From the NCBI RefSeq assembly GCF_000212415.1, contig NC_015500.1:2170001-2234000 (forward strand): DNA of 64,000 nt, written 5' to 3'. Below the pieces are notes generated by a model. It searched no databases. It was not told where the DNA came from and was given only the letters and a program-made list of their open reading frames with translations. Each line of letters begins with the position of its first letter. The stretch's first letter is position 1. The translations under genes and the position numbers were made by a program. This document shows positions 27,081-34,212 of the stretch, one piece after another. The stretch comes from Treponema brennaborense DSM 12168. GTDB lineage: Bacteria; Spirochaetota; Spirochaetia; Treponematales; Treponemataceae.

Positions 27081-28265
27081 TCAGCGGATGCGGAACGATA
27101 TCTGATTCCGGCCAGCGCCTGCCGCCGGTATCGCGGCGGGAATCGAGCATTGAATCACACCGCAGTTCTTACCCGACGGCTCGTACGATTCTGAACCGCA
27201 GATAAAATCCGGTACGGAAACGGCAACCGCGGGACTGAGACCGGTTACGACTTCGGAACGCACGAGCCGGGACGCGGCTACCGGCAGCGTGTGCAAAACG
27301 CTGCGCAAAGCGAAGCTGTCCGTATGAGGCCACCTGATATCCTGCACCAACCGCCGGTAATTCGTGTCACCTTTTATTACCACCAAGGCACTTTCCGAAA
27401 AGTAACTGCACAGGCCGAACGGCATTTCATCGAACGTGCACGGCAAAATCCAAAAATCGGCGGTTCGGACGGAAATCTTTTTTCTTGCGATAAAATCCGC
27501 CAGCGTTTTATTGTTTCCGTCCGCCGTCAATTCGGCCGCGAGCCGGTAAAAATCGGCGACGGTAGCGTTCCGTTCCAAAAACGGATACGGTTTTACATGA
27601 AATACGACGCGCTCCGCAAGACCGAAGCACAGCAAAGTACACGCCAAATATATGTCGGCAAACAGTTCCGGCCCGCTGTCCGCACACACAATATCAATTC
27701 GCGCAGTCCGATCGTTCCGCCGCACGAGGTAATCGAGCGCCGCAGCCGATTCGTCGCACAGCAACACCGCGTTGCACTCCGTAAAAAAAAGATGCCACGC
27801 GTCAAACGCCGCATGACTGCCGCTCCCGGACGCAGCGGATAAACTGCCGTAAGTCCGCTTTAATAGAAATAACTCGTGTAAAATCCGGCGGAACGACTCT
27901 ATCCGCCGGCAATAGGCAAGTTCTTTTTTTGCCGCAAAAAAATCGAACCGATTGCAGCCGTACTCGCGCAGTTCGAGCAGCAGATGGTGAAAATAAAATT
28001 CAGCAAGCAAAAACGGCGCTTTATGAAAAAAGACACCGAGCGGAAGCCCCGCATACGGCCTGAGTTTTGCTTCAAACAGCGCCTGCGATTCGGCGGTTAA
28101 AACGGTATGCTGAAACACGCCGGAAACGATCGTTTCACGAAGCAGACGTCCGTAATCACCGCCGCAGCATTCGCTGTAAATCAGCGGAAAACGGGTATCA
28201 ACCGTTCTTCCGGCAAAAGAATCCGGTTCACTTGCGGACAACCTCCCGTAACAGGAAACACTCAT
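27081..28265 (-). CDS. DUF89/ARMT1-like protein (damage-control phosphatase family)
   Basis: 394 residues. The C-terminal two-thirds carries the DUF89 pattern in order: IDIVCADSGPELFADIYLA, VVFHVKPYPFLERNATVADF, WILPCTFDEMP, and SALVVIKGDTNYRRLVQDIRWP. The family contains metal-dependent phosphatases of sugar phosphates and damaged metabolites. Where family members usually show Asp-Asn before SGxEL, this protein reads Ala-Asp, so metal binding may be altered. AGGAG lies nine bases before the ATG. The leftmost tail (QISFRIR) is unusual. Its upstream region contains the 18-base motif shared with the sensor. Confidence 0.75.
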   Translation of the reverse strand: MSVSCYGRLSASEPDSFAGRTVDTRFPLIYSECCGGDYGRLLRETIVSGVFQHTVLTAESQALFEAKLRPYAGLPLGVFFHKAPFLLAEFYFHHLLLELREYGCNRFDFFAAKKELAYCRRIESFRRILHELFLLKRTYGSLSAASGSGSHAAFDAWHLFFTECNAVLLCDESAAALDYLVRRNDRTARIDIVCADSGPELFADIYLACTLLCFGLAERVVFHVKPYPFLERNATVADFYRLAAELTADGNNKTLADFIARKKISVRTADFWILPCTFDEMPFGLCSYFSESALVVIKGDTNYRRLVQDIRWPHTDSFALRSVLHTLPVAASRLVRSEVVTGLSPAVAVSVPDFICGSESYEPSGKNCGVIQCSIPAAIPAAGAGRNQISFRIR

Positions 28266-28325
28266 AACACGCTCTCCTACTCTGCGGATATTTTTAAAAT
28301 CTTATTACGAAAAACCGTTTCGCAG

Positions 28326-28343
28326 TATCGTTTAAATGATGAT
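28326..28343. promoter_or_regulatory. Second copy of the shared 18-base motif, in a divergent promoter region
   Basis: TATCGTTTAAATGATGAT lies 61 bases upstream of the DUF89 gene start and 30 bases upstream of a plus-strand TATAAT (28373-28378; TAGACA at 28352-28357 is a possible -35 with a short spacer) that could serve the vWA gene. One site could therefore act on both genes. Confidence 0.5.
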
Positions 28344-28478
28344 CCATACCATAGACAGACGGACGGAACACTTATAATATGGCGTATTTTTTACGGAATT
28401 TGACCTGTTCGGAAAACATATCGTATCGGCCCGATTCATCGTTAACGCTTTTCACGCAATATGCCGATATAAGAAAAT

Positions 28479-29702
28479 ATGAAAAGAGTCGAGTTCGCAA
28501 TATGCGCGCTGCTGTTCGCAGGCTCAGCGGCAGTTTGTTCAGCCGGGGACCTGCACCTCGGAACGGAAGATCTCCGCATCGAGCGGGAAACGGATGTTCC
28601 AGCCGGAACGGCGCCGGGATTTCATCTTTATATCCGCAAAAAACCCGATATAAATTCCGTACTGCTGACTGAAACCACAAAAGATCCGACCGGAACGGAA
28701 GCGAACTACGCTTTTCGGGCAAAAACGCTGAATCCGATAAACGGAAACGAACTGCGTATGCTGAACGGAGCGCCGCTCACTTCCCAATACGCAAAATACA
28801 GCATCATCGACTCAACTCCGGAACCGGACGCGGAATTCGGGCAGGCGTTCCATTTATATATTCCGTCTGAAATCGAATTCGGCTATCCCTGGACTCGGAA
28901 CGGAACCGTTAAAATTGCGCGCGGAACGTTTATCAACATACGCGCATTCGGCGCCCGATACGGAGACTATACGGACGGATTTGCCGATAATCCGTTTATG
29001 TTCGATTTGGGACAGCCCAAAAAGGCCGAAAACACACCGGCAGAAAAAACGGAAAATAAAGTCGTTTTAACTGAAAAATACAGTCCCGAAGCGGCCGCGT
29101 CTTTTTCCGATATCGCACGCTTTGCCGGCGGCAGTGTCACCTATTCGGACGGTCCGGAAACGATCGTCGACGACATTATGCGTTCGCTGGCCTCGATAAA
29201 TCCCAAAGAAACGGTCGACGTCGTATTCGCACTGGATACGACCGGCAGCATGAAAGACGATATCCAGCAGCTGCGCAGCGAACTGATTCCGCAGCTCACC
29301 GAGACGCTCGCCGATTTCGGCAGTCTCAGACTCGGTCTGCTGTTATACCGGGATTACGGAGACAATTACCGCACGGACGGACTGCCGGTAAAATATTTTC
29401 CGTTCACGCAGGATATCGGGCAGTTCATGAAAGCACTCAATTCGTTTACGATATACGGAACCGAAGGCGGAGACGTTCCCGAAGCAGTGTACGAAGCGCT
29501 GTACGCCTCGATGGATTTTTATCCGTGGAATCCTGCAGCGCAGCGGAAAATCATTCTTATCGGCGACGCGGAAGCACATCCCGTTCCGCGCGGAACAAAA
29601 AAGTACACGCGCGAACTGGTTGAAGCGACGGCGCTCGCACGCGATATCGTGATCGACGCAGTCATTACGCCGGACGGAAAAACGGCCCGCGACAGAAAAT
29701 AA
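28479..29702 (+). CDS. Secreted von Willebrand factor A domain protein
   Basis: 407 residues. The N-terminus MKRVEFAICALLFAGSAAVCSAGD is a cleavable signal peptide. A beta-rich region (about 25-170) precedes a vWA domain (about 245-395) with the metal-adhesion motif VVFALDTTGSMKDDI (DxTxS), and EGGDVPEAVYEAL, where the third MIDAS Asp would lie. It probably binds a protein partner through Mg2+ in the periplasm or at the surface. No Shine-Dalgarno is visible; TATAAG ends five bases before the ATG, and TATAAT at 28373 would give a longer leader. Confidence 0.85.
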   Translation: MKRVEFAICALLFAGSAAVCSAGDLHLGTEDLRIERETDVPAGTAPGFHLYIRKKPDINSVLLTETTKDPTGTEANYAFRAKTLNPINGNELRMLNGAPLTSQYAKYSIIDSTPEPDAEFGQAFHLYIPSEIEFGYPWTRNGTVKIARGTFINIRAFGARYGDYTDGFADNPFMFDLGQPKKAENTPAEKTENKVVLTEKYSPEAAASFSDIARFAGGSVTYSDGPETIVDDIMRSLASINPKETVDVVFALDTTGSMKDDIQQLRSELIPQLTETLADFGSLRLGLLLYRDYGDNYRTDGLPVKYFPFTQDIGQFMKALNSFTIYGTEGGDVPEAVYEALYASMDFYPWNPAAQRKIILIGDAEAHPVPRGTKKYTRELVEATALARDIVIDAVITPDGKTARDRK

Positions 29703-29744
29703 AAAACGCTCCCTGCGCCGGATATTCGTCCGGTTTCGGGAGCG
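29698..29744 (-). terminator. Rho-independent terminator for the TPR lipoprotein gene
   Basis: CGCTCCC (29707-29713) pairs with GGGAGCG (29738-29744), with a second inner stem CCGGA/TCCGG. On the minus strand it is followed by TTTTTTATTTT. It overlaps the last bases of the vWA gene on the other strand. Confidence 0.8.
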
Positions 29745-29797
29745 CACGATGCGTGCCGGCATTTATTTTATCCGGCGACGATTTATCCTAAAATATA

Positions 29798-30274
29798 TTA
29801 CTCGGCAGATTCAGCGGCGGCAGGCTCGGCAGCGACAGACTCGGTTGCCGACTGCTCGCTCTCCGGCGGCGCAGCTTTTTCAAGCATATGTTCCGGCGCT
29901 TTTGCCAAATCGATCAGTACCAGCTTTTTATACGCAGCAGACAAATAACCCGATTCGTCGCTCTCGTAATAAGAGAGGATCCGGTTCAGCATGGGAACCG
30001 CTTCTTCCCACTTACCCTGCTTGACTTTCAAATGCGCGATCTCGAATTCCGCCTCAACGAGCAGATTTATGTCGTTGCCGTACCGTTTGATGATCGTTTC
30101 ATAATAAACTTCCGCAGCCTTGATGTTTCCCGCGTCAAAACTGGACTGCGCAAGCTGAACCAATTCTTCGGCGGAAAGATCTTCGGGAATCGTTTTGGGA
30201 ACGGAATAACACCCGCCCATAACGGCCGCCGCACAAAGGCAAAATACCGTGATAAAAAAACGTGTCTGTTTCAT
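29798..30274 (-). CDS. Small TPR lipoprotein
   Basis: 158 residues. The start MKQTRFFITVFCLCAAAVMGGC gives a lipoprotein signal with the lipobox MGGC, so the mature protein is attached to a membrane at Cys-22. Two TPR-like repeats follow (SAEELVQLAQSSFDAGNIKAAEVYYETIIKRYG and EFEIAHLKVKQGKWEEAVPMLNRIL), and then a Pro/Glu/Ala-rich C-terminal tail. The layout recalls BamD-type or assembly TPR lipoproteins but is too short for BamD. The mRNA is probably leaderless (see the promoter at 30281-30309). Confidence 0.8.
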   Translation of the reverse strand: MKQTRFFITVFCLCAAAVMGGCYSVPKTIPEDLSAEELVQLAQSSFDAGNIKAAEVYYETIIKRYGNDINLLVEAEFEIAHLKVKQGKWEEAVPMLNRILSYYESDESGYLSAAYKKLVLIDLAKAPEHMLEKAAPPESEQSATESVAAEPAAAESAE

Positions 30275-30280
30275 GCGCAA

Positions 30281-30309
30281 AGTGTAGCACACGCGGCACG
30301 TCGTGGCAA
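30281..30309 (-). promoter_or_regulatory. Promoter of the TPR lipoprotein gene, giving a leaderless mRNA
   Basis: On the minus strand TTGCCA (30309-30304), 17 bases, and TACACT (30286-30281). The ATG begins six bases after the -10 box, which is where transcription should start. There is no Shine-Dalgarno. Confidence 0.65.
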
Positions 30310-30383
30310 GAGCGCACCGGGCGCGGACATCGTTCGCAGTGATGCGGATCTTTGGCCGCGTGTAACGCCGCGTATGCCGGAAG

Positions 30384-30704
30384 CTATGTGTTAGTTTCTG
30401 AAAGCGTTTCTTCTATTACTTTTATCATTTTGAGCGTCAGGCGTTTTTTGAGAGCAGCGAGTTCCTGCCTTGAAACGCCGGCGGAAGTATCGCTGTACTG
30501 AACAAAAAAGGATGCAGCGGGAACATCGAATAGTTCGCTGAGTTTTTCTATGAGATCAAGAGACATACCTCTCTGGCCTGATTCAATCATTGTCAGAAAC
30601 GGAGCGGTTACACCGAGATTCTCTGCTACATATGCCTGAGTCCATCCGTACTCGCGCCGCAATCGCCGTATATTATCTCCTACAATTATTTTTAATTTTT
30701 CCAT
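30384..30704 (-). CDS. XRE-family transcription regulator (module 1)
   Basis: 106 residues with an N-terminal HTH_3 domain (IRRLRREYGWTQAYVAENLGVTAPFLTMIESGQRGMSLDLIEKLSELFDV) and a short helical C-terminal part. The ATG is preceded at six bases by TATAAT on the minus strand and has no Shine-Dalgarno, so it may be leaderless. It faces a broken caspase-like gene across 91 bases. Twin ATAACTTT(G/A)AGTT sites between them are probably its operators. Confidence 0.9.
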   Translation of the reverse strand: MEKLKIIVGDNIRRLRREYGWTQAYVAENLGVTAPFLTMIESGQRGMSLDLIEKLSELFDVPAASFFVQYSDTSAGVSRQELAALKKRLTLKMIKVIEETLSETNT

Positions 30705-30713
30705 ACTATAATT

Positions 30714-30770
30714 ATAACTTTGAGTTGTTGTTGACTTTTACTTTATGTGATGTTATGATAACTTTAAGTT
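30714..30770. promoter_or_regulatory. Twin direct-repeat operator between the XRE gene and the broken caspase-like gene
   Basis: ATAACTTTGAGTT (30714-30726) and ATAACTTTAAGTT (30758-30770) are 44 bases apart, about four helical turns. The first overlaps the -10 box of the XRE gene. The spacing suits cooperative binding of dimers and autoregulation. Confidence 0.6.
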
Positions 30771-30795
30771 ACTATTTGATAACATAAGAGAGAAA

Positions 30796-30970
30796 ATGAA
30801 TCTTTTGACACGTTACGCAATTCTTGCCGGCTCGTCCGCACAAGCGGGATTTCAGCAGAAATCACTTTGCAACATATACGATTTTCTCAAAAGTACCGCC
30901 GGCGGCACGGGAGTTTCAACCGAATGCGGCTCATTTCAAATTGACGGCACTTGAAGCGGCCGGCAAATAG
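30796..30970 (+). pseudogene. Broken caspase-like gene (module 1)
   Basis: An ATG start opens a frame whose first 37 codons match the intact caspase-like gene at 31535 apart from an added MNL. After GGCGG (30901-30905) the sequence diverges, and the frame stops at 30954 (52 residues). In another frame the following bases read REFQPNAAHFKLTALEAAGK and stop at 30970, which looks like the genuine C-terminal end of a relative. The simplest reading is an internal deletion that joined the two ends out of frame. The 118 bases to the next gene hold small inverted repeats only. Confidence 0.65.
30798..30905 (+). repeat. 108-bp duplicated segment, copy 1
   Basis: Identical to 31528-31635 except for one base (A at 30864, G at 31594). 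The copy begins at the last base of the ATG and ends at codon 37 of the caspase-like frame. The sequences before and after it differ, so the start of the gene was copied with a different control region. Confidence 0.98.
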
Positions 30971-31088
30971 TGCGGCGCTTTTTATCCGCACCGGGCGATC
31001 CTTGACGCCGCACCGGCGGAACGAAAGGGACACGTTACGTGTGACGGACTTTTTTGCCGGGACGCTTTCGCGTGAAATTTCATAAAAC

Positions 31089-31436
31089 CTAAACCCGTTC
31101 TCTGTCAAGTGCGTTCTTTGCGGCGCGTGTAATTTCAAGAAGGATTCTGGATTGCCGCTCGTCGCTTGCCGAAAAAAGTTCATCGATTTCCGATAATTTT
31201 GAGGTGGCACGATCCCCGTTCAGAAGCAGATCTGCGGAAATCTGAAGTGCGTCGGCAATTTTAACAAAGACGCCGAGACTCAGTTTTGTTCCTCCCGTTT
31301 CGATGTGGCTCATGTGCGTAGTCGAAACGCCTACCGCATCCGCAAGCTCTTCCTGAGATATATTGCTTTCCCAACGATATTTTTTTATCCGCCTGCCTAT
31401 AGCGGCATAATCAATTTCTTTGCCTATGCAATTCAT
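31089..31436 (-). CDS. XRE-family transcription regulator (module 2)
   Basis: 115 residues with HTH_3 (IGRRIKKYRWESNISQEELADAVGVSTTHMSHIETGGTKLSLGVFVKIADALQI) and a Ser/Glu/Arg-rich helical tail. The ATG complementary to 31434-31436 was preferred over an in-frame start at 31469, which would place codons inside the operator. It is unlike the module 1 regulator outside the HTH core. The half-site TTGCCTATA or its complement occurs several times within and upstream of its 5' end, pointing to autoregulation. Confidence 0.9.
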   Translation of the reverse strand: MNCIGKEIDYAAIGRRIKKYRWESNISQEELADAVGVSTTHMSHIETGGTKLSLGVFVKIADALQISADLLLNGDRATSKLSEIDELFSASDERQSRILLEITRAAKNALDRERV

Positions 31437-31476
31437 TTCACTTGAATTATATAGGCAAGTATGATACATTTTAATA

Positions 31477-31506
31477 AACTATATAGGCAAACTTGCCTAT
31501 ATAGTT
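31477..31506. promoter_or_regulatory. Perfect palindromic operator between XRE and caspase-like genes (module 2)
   Basis: Arms AACTATATAGGCAA (31477-31490) and TTGCCTATATAGTT (31493-31506) are exact complements separated by two bases. Further half-sites lie at 31448-31459 (TATATAGGCAAG), 31420-31426 (TTGCCTA) and 31394-31401 (TGCCTATA). It sits midway between the divergent starts and is the obvious binding site for the XRE protein. Confidence 0.85.
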
Positions 31507-31527
31507 AAAATACAGATAAAGGATACG

Positions 31528-31635
31528 GAATCTTTTGACACGTTACGCAATTCTTGCCGGCTCGTCCGCACAAGCGGGATTTCAGCAGAAATCGCTTTGC
31601 AACATATACGATTTTCTCAAAAGTACCGCCGGCGG
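31528..31635 (+). repeat. 108-bp duplicated segment, copy 2
   Basis: Partner of 30798-30905 at an offset of 730 bases, with a single mismatch. Here the ATG base triplet of copy 1 reads CGG, so translation must begin elsewhere (TTG at 31535). Confidence 0.98.
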
Positions 31636-32260
31636 TTTTTGGTTTGACAGGGAGATTCTCATTCTGCCTGAAGGCGTCAGCGTTCCCCTGTTGAAATTCA
31701 TTCTGCGGCGCGTTGCTGAAAGCGGAACCGATTTTCTTTTTCTGTATTTCTGCGGAAACCAAGCTGACGAGCGAACCCGCGGCGGCTTCACCGTCGGCGG
31801 CACGGAGATTAAGTACAATTATATAGAAGAAATATGTCCGCATCAGATTACGGTTTTCGACGCGTGCGCCGCGCTCATTCCGATGGATGATGACTGCGCG
31901 GCAGAATGTACCGCTGATTTTGCGGACAAACGACAGTCCGCGGCGGCTAGAATTTTAAGCGACGAAGCGTTTTGTTCGCTGAACGGCGGATTGCGGCTGA
32001 ACGGCTGCGGAGACGGCGCCCAGCCAGTGCTGGGTGCGGACGGGAGCGGAGTATACACCGCGGCATTAGTGGAGGCGCTTTGTTCGGCTGACACGCTGCT
32101 CGACTTTACGGCAGCGGACAGAAACGCGCGCTTTGCGTGCGCCGTGGCACGGGAAATCGGAAATCATACGACACAGCCTGCCGGTTCGGAAAAATCCGGC
32201 GGAGTATCGAGCAAAATCAAACCGGCACGTTGCCGCAAATCGGAGAGCGTGCGGATATGA
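31535..32260 (+). CDS. Caspase-fold (C14-like) protein with altered catalytic His
   Basis: 241 residues from a TTG start (AAGGA lies about 12 bases upstream). The fold pattern is a caspase: strand YAILAGSS; helix NIYDFLKSTAGGFW; strand EILILPEG; helix LLKFILRRVAESG; strand DFLFLYFCGN; strand QITVFDAC with the Cys at its end; then GSGVYTAALVEAL, as in C14 C-terminal regions. The usual GHG at the third strand end reads GNQ, so His is replaced by Asn. The assignment is from fold pattern, not a search. The C-terminal tail (KIKPARCRKSESVRI) looks unlike the rest and ends at a 19-bp sequence repeated at another gene junction. It overlaps the acyltransferase by ATGA. Confidence 0.65.
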   Translation: MTRYAILAGSSAQAGFQQKSLCNIYDFLKSTAGGFWFDREILILPEGVSVPLLKFILRRVAESGTDFLFLYFCGNQADERTRGGFTVGGTEIKYNYIEEICPHQITVFDACAALIPMDDDCAAECTADFADKRQSAAARILSDEAFCSLNGGLRLNGCGDGAQPVLGADGSGVYTAALVEALCSADTLLDFTAADRNARFACAVAREIGNHTTQPAGSEKSGGVSSKIKPARCRKSESVRI

Positions 32261-32267
32261 GCGGAAA
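32249..32267 (+). repeat. 19-bp gene-junction repeat, copy 1
   Basis: GTGCGGATATGAGCGGAAA spans the ATGA stop/start overlap between the caspase-like gene and the acyltransferase gene. The same 19 bases occur at 33368-33386 across the next ATGA junction. Confidence 0.95.
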
Positions 32268-33379
32268 GAGTATTCAAAATAAAAGACAATTTTTTGCAGT
32301 TTCCGATGTTCCGTGTGAAAATGCATTCCAGTTTCTTCGTTTTGCATGCTGCATGATAGTGATTTACGAACACGCAGTAATGCTAACGGAAAATCCTTTT
32401 CCTTGTCTGAACTTGCGCGGAATTGCGGTAAAGATATTTTTTATTCTAAGCGGATTCTGGGTAACGCGCTCTTTTTTGCAAAGTTCCACGATAAGCACTT
32501 ATGCACTTAAACGGGTACGGAAAATCTTTCCTCAGTACGCGGCAACAGTCATTCTGTGTGCAGTACTGCTCTTCCCGTTTTCAAACCTCGGTATGCGCGA
32601 ATATTTTTTGAATGCAGATTTTTTCAAGTATCTGGCGGCAAATCTTTTAACGCTCAATTTTCTTTGTCCGACGCTTCCCGGAGTTTTTGGGGGAATGATT
32701 TTGGACGGAAGCGTGAACGGTTCGCTTTGGACTATCAAAGTTGAAATCGGCTTTTATATTGCGCTGCCTTTCATTGTCTTTCTGATAAAAAAGATAATCA
32801 GTCTATCAAGCAATACGTCAGAAAGGTATGGGGGGGGGGCATAAACGTGCAACACTGCTTGTATTATGCATACTCTATACATTTTCCGCTTTATATGAGG
32901 TGCTTATGCCGCATATAACATCCCGGATGAATCTTCCTTCCGCCTTAAACAATCAACTGCCGGCATTTCTTTCATATTTTGCAAGCGGAATGGCGTTCGT
33001 GTTTTTCTGGAATGAACTTTTCTCTCGGCTTGCATATCTTGTACTTCCTTGTACGGCGATTCTTGTAGTGTGTTCTGCGGTATCCGTTCCGTTCGCGACG
33101 GCGTTCGCCGTTCCGTTCTGCCTCACGGTTACGGTTATGTTTTTTGCATTCACGTTAAAGCCGTTTTTTTCCGTGGGAAAGAACGCCGATTTTTCATACG
33201 GAATGTATCTCGTACATTATCCGCTTGTGATGTGTTTTACCGCCCTCGGACTTTTTGAACGTTTTTGGATATTCGCACTGTTCGCAGTTTTAGGCACATC
33301 ATTTTTATGTGCATACCTGTTGGAAATTTTTCATAAAAAATGCATGGAACTTTGGAACAGCAAAGAGGTGCGGATATGA
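32257..33379 (+). CDS. Phase-variable acyltransferase 3 (OafA/YrhL type), out of frame here
   Basis: A membrane O-acyltransferase that would decorate a surface glycan. The 5' part (32257-32844, 195 codons) starts MSGKSIQNKRQFFAVS and holds FQFLRFACCMIVIYEHA, FFILSGFWVTRSF and NGSLWTIKVEIGFYIALPF, all typical of the family. A run of ten G at 32830-32839 then leads into a TAA. The 3' part continues one frame over from 32828 to 33379 with more membrane helices (YGMYLVHYPLVM is typical). Nine or twelve G would join them into 373 residues at G9. An ATG directly before the G-run could also give a separate 183-residue C-terminal half. Confidence 0.85.
32830..32839 (+). repeat. Poly-G tract (G10) in the acyltransferase gene
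   Basis: Ten consecutive G inside the coding sequence. The reading frame breaks exactly at the tract, which fits on/off switching by slipped-strand mispairing. Confidence 0.95.
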
Positions 33380-33386
33380 GCGGAAA
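33368..33386 (+). repeat. 19-bp gene-junction repeat, copy 2
   Basis: Identical to 32249-32267 and likewise centred on an ATGA stop/start overlap, here between the acyltransferase and the first glycosyltransferase. Confidence 0.95.
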
Positions 33387-34212
33387 CAAATTAACGGCGT
33401 CGGTTGTCCTGTACGATACGCCGCACGCTCAGATTGAGTCGGTAATGAAATCGGTACTCGATTCAAGGCGTGTGGAACGGCTGTACATCATCGACAATTC
33501 TCCGAACGACAAGTGGCGTATTCTTGAAAAAAAGTATCCGTTTATCCGCTATATTCACAACGAGAATCTTGGATACGGCGCAAGCCATAATCTTGCCATG
33601 CAGGAAGCGATTGAGGACGGAAGCGTCTACCACGTCGTTTTGAACCCCGACATACGCTTTAATGCGGAAGTACTGCCTTTTCTTGTTGATTTTATGGAGC
33701 AAAATCATGATGCGGCGTACGTGCTTCCGAAAGTAATCTTTCCGGATGGAGAACTGCAATATCTGTGCAAGCTGCTTCCGACACCCGGTGATTTGATATT
33801 CCGCCGGTTCGTGCCGTCCGCAGGATTTCTCAAAAAATGGAAGGAACGCAAGGACGCGCGATACTGTCTCAAGAATTCCGGCTACCACTCTGTGATGAAT
33901 CCGCCGTGCCTTTCCGGCTGCTTTATGTTTATGCGGCTTTCAGTCCTTGCGGAAAACGATATTTTCTTTGACGACCGCTTTTTTATGTACTTTGAGGATT
34001 TCGACTTAATCCGCCGCTTGCACCGTGTCGCAAAGACGCTGTACTGCCCTGACGTTTCAATCGTTCACGACCACGAGAAGGCTTCGTATAAAAACAAAAA
34101 AATGCTCGCCGCGCACATTAAAAGCGCCGTACGCTACTTCAACAAGTACGGCTGGTGGTTCGACCGCGAGCGGCGAGAGATGAATAAGCGGGTGTTGAGG
34201 GAGATAGAGTAA
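33376..34212 (+). CDS. Glycosyltransferase family 2 (rhamnosyltransferase-like)
   Basis: 278 residues starting MSGNKLTASVVLYDT. The GT-A pattern includes ERLYIIDNSPN, HNENLGYGASHNLAM and HVVLNPDIRF (DxD-like), then MYFEDFDLIRRL. These features resemble WbbL-type rhamnosyltransferases; the donor sugar is not proven. The ATG in the ATGA overlap at 33376 is chosen over an upstream in-frame ATG. Base composition is intermediate between the chromosome and the AT-rich genes that follow. Confidence 0.85.
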   Translation: MSGNKLTASVVLYDTPHAQIESVMKSVLDSRRVERLYIIDNSPNDKWRILEKKYPFIRYIHNENLGYGASHNLAMQEAIEDGSVYHVVLNPDIRFNAEVLPFLVDFMEQNHDAAYVLPKVIFPDGELQYLCKLLPTPGDLIFRRFVPSAGFLKKWKERKDARYCLKNSGYHSVMNPPCLSGCFMFMRLSVLAENDIFFDDRFFMYFEDFDLIRRLHRVAKTLYCPDVSIVHDHEKASYKNKKMLAAHIKSAVRYFNKYGWWFDRERREMNKRVLREIE

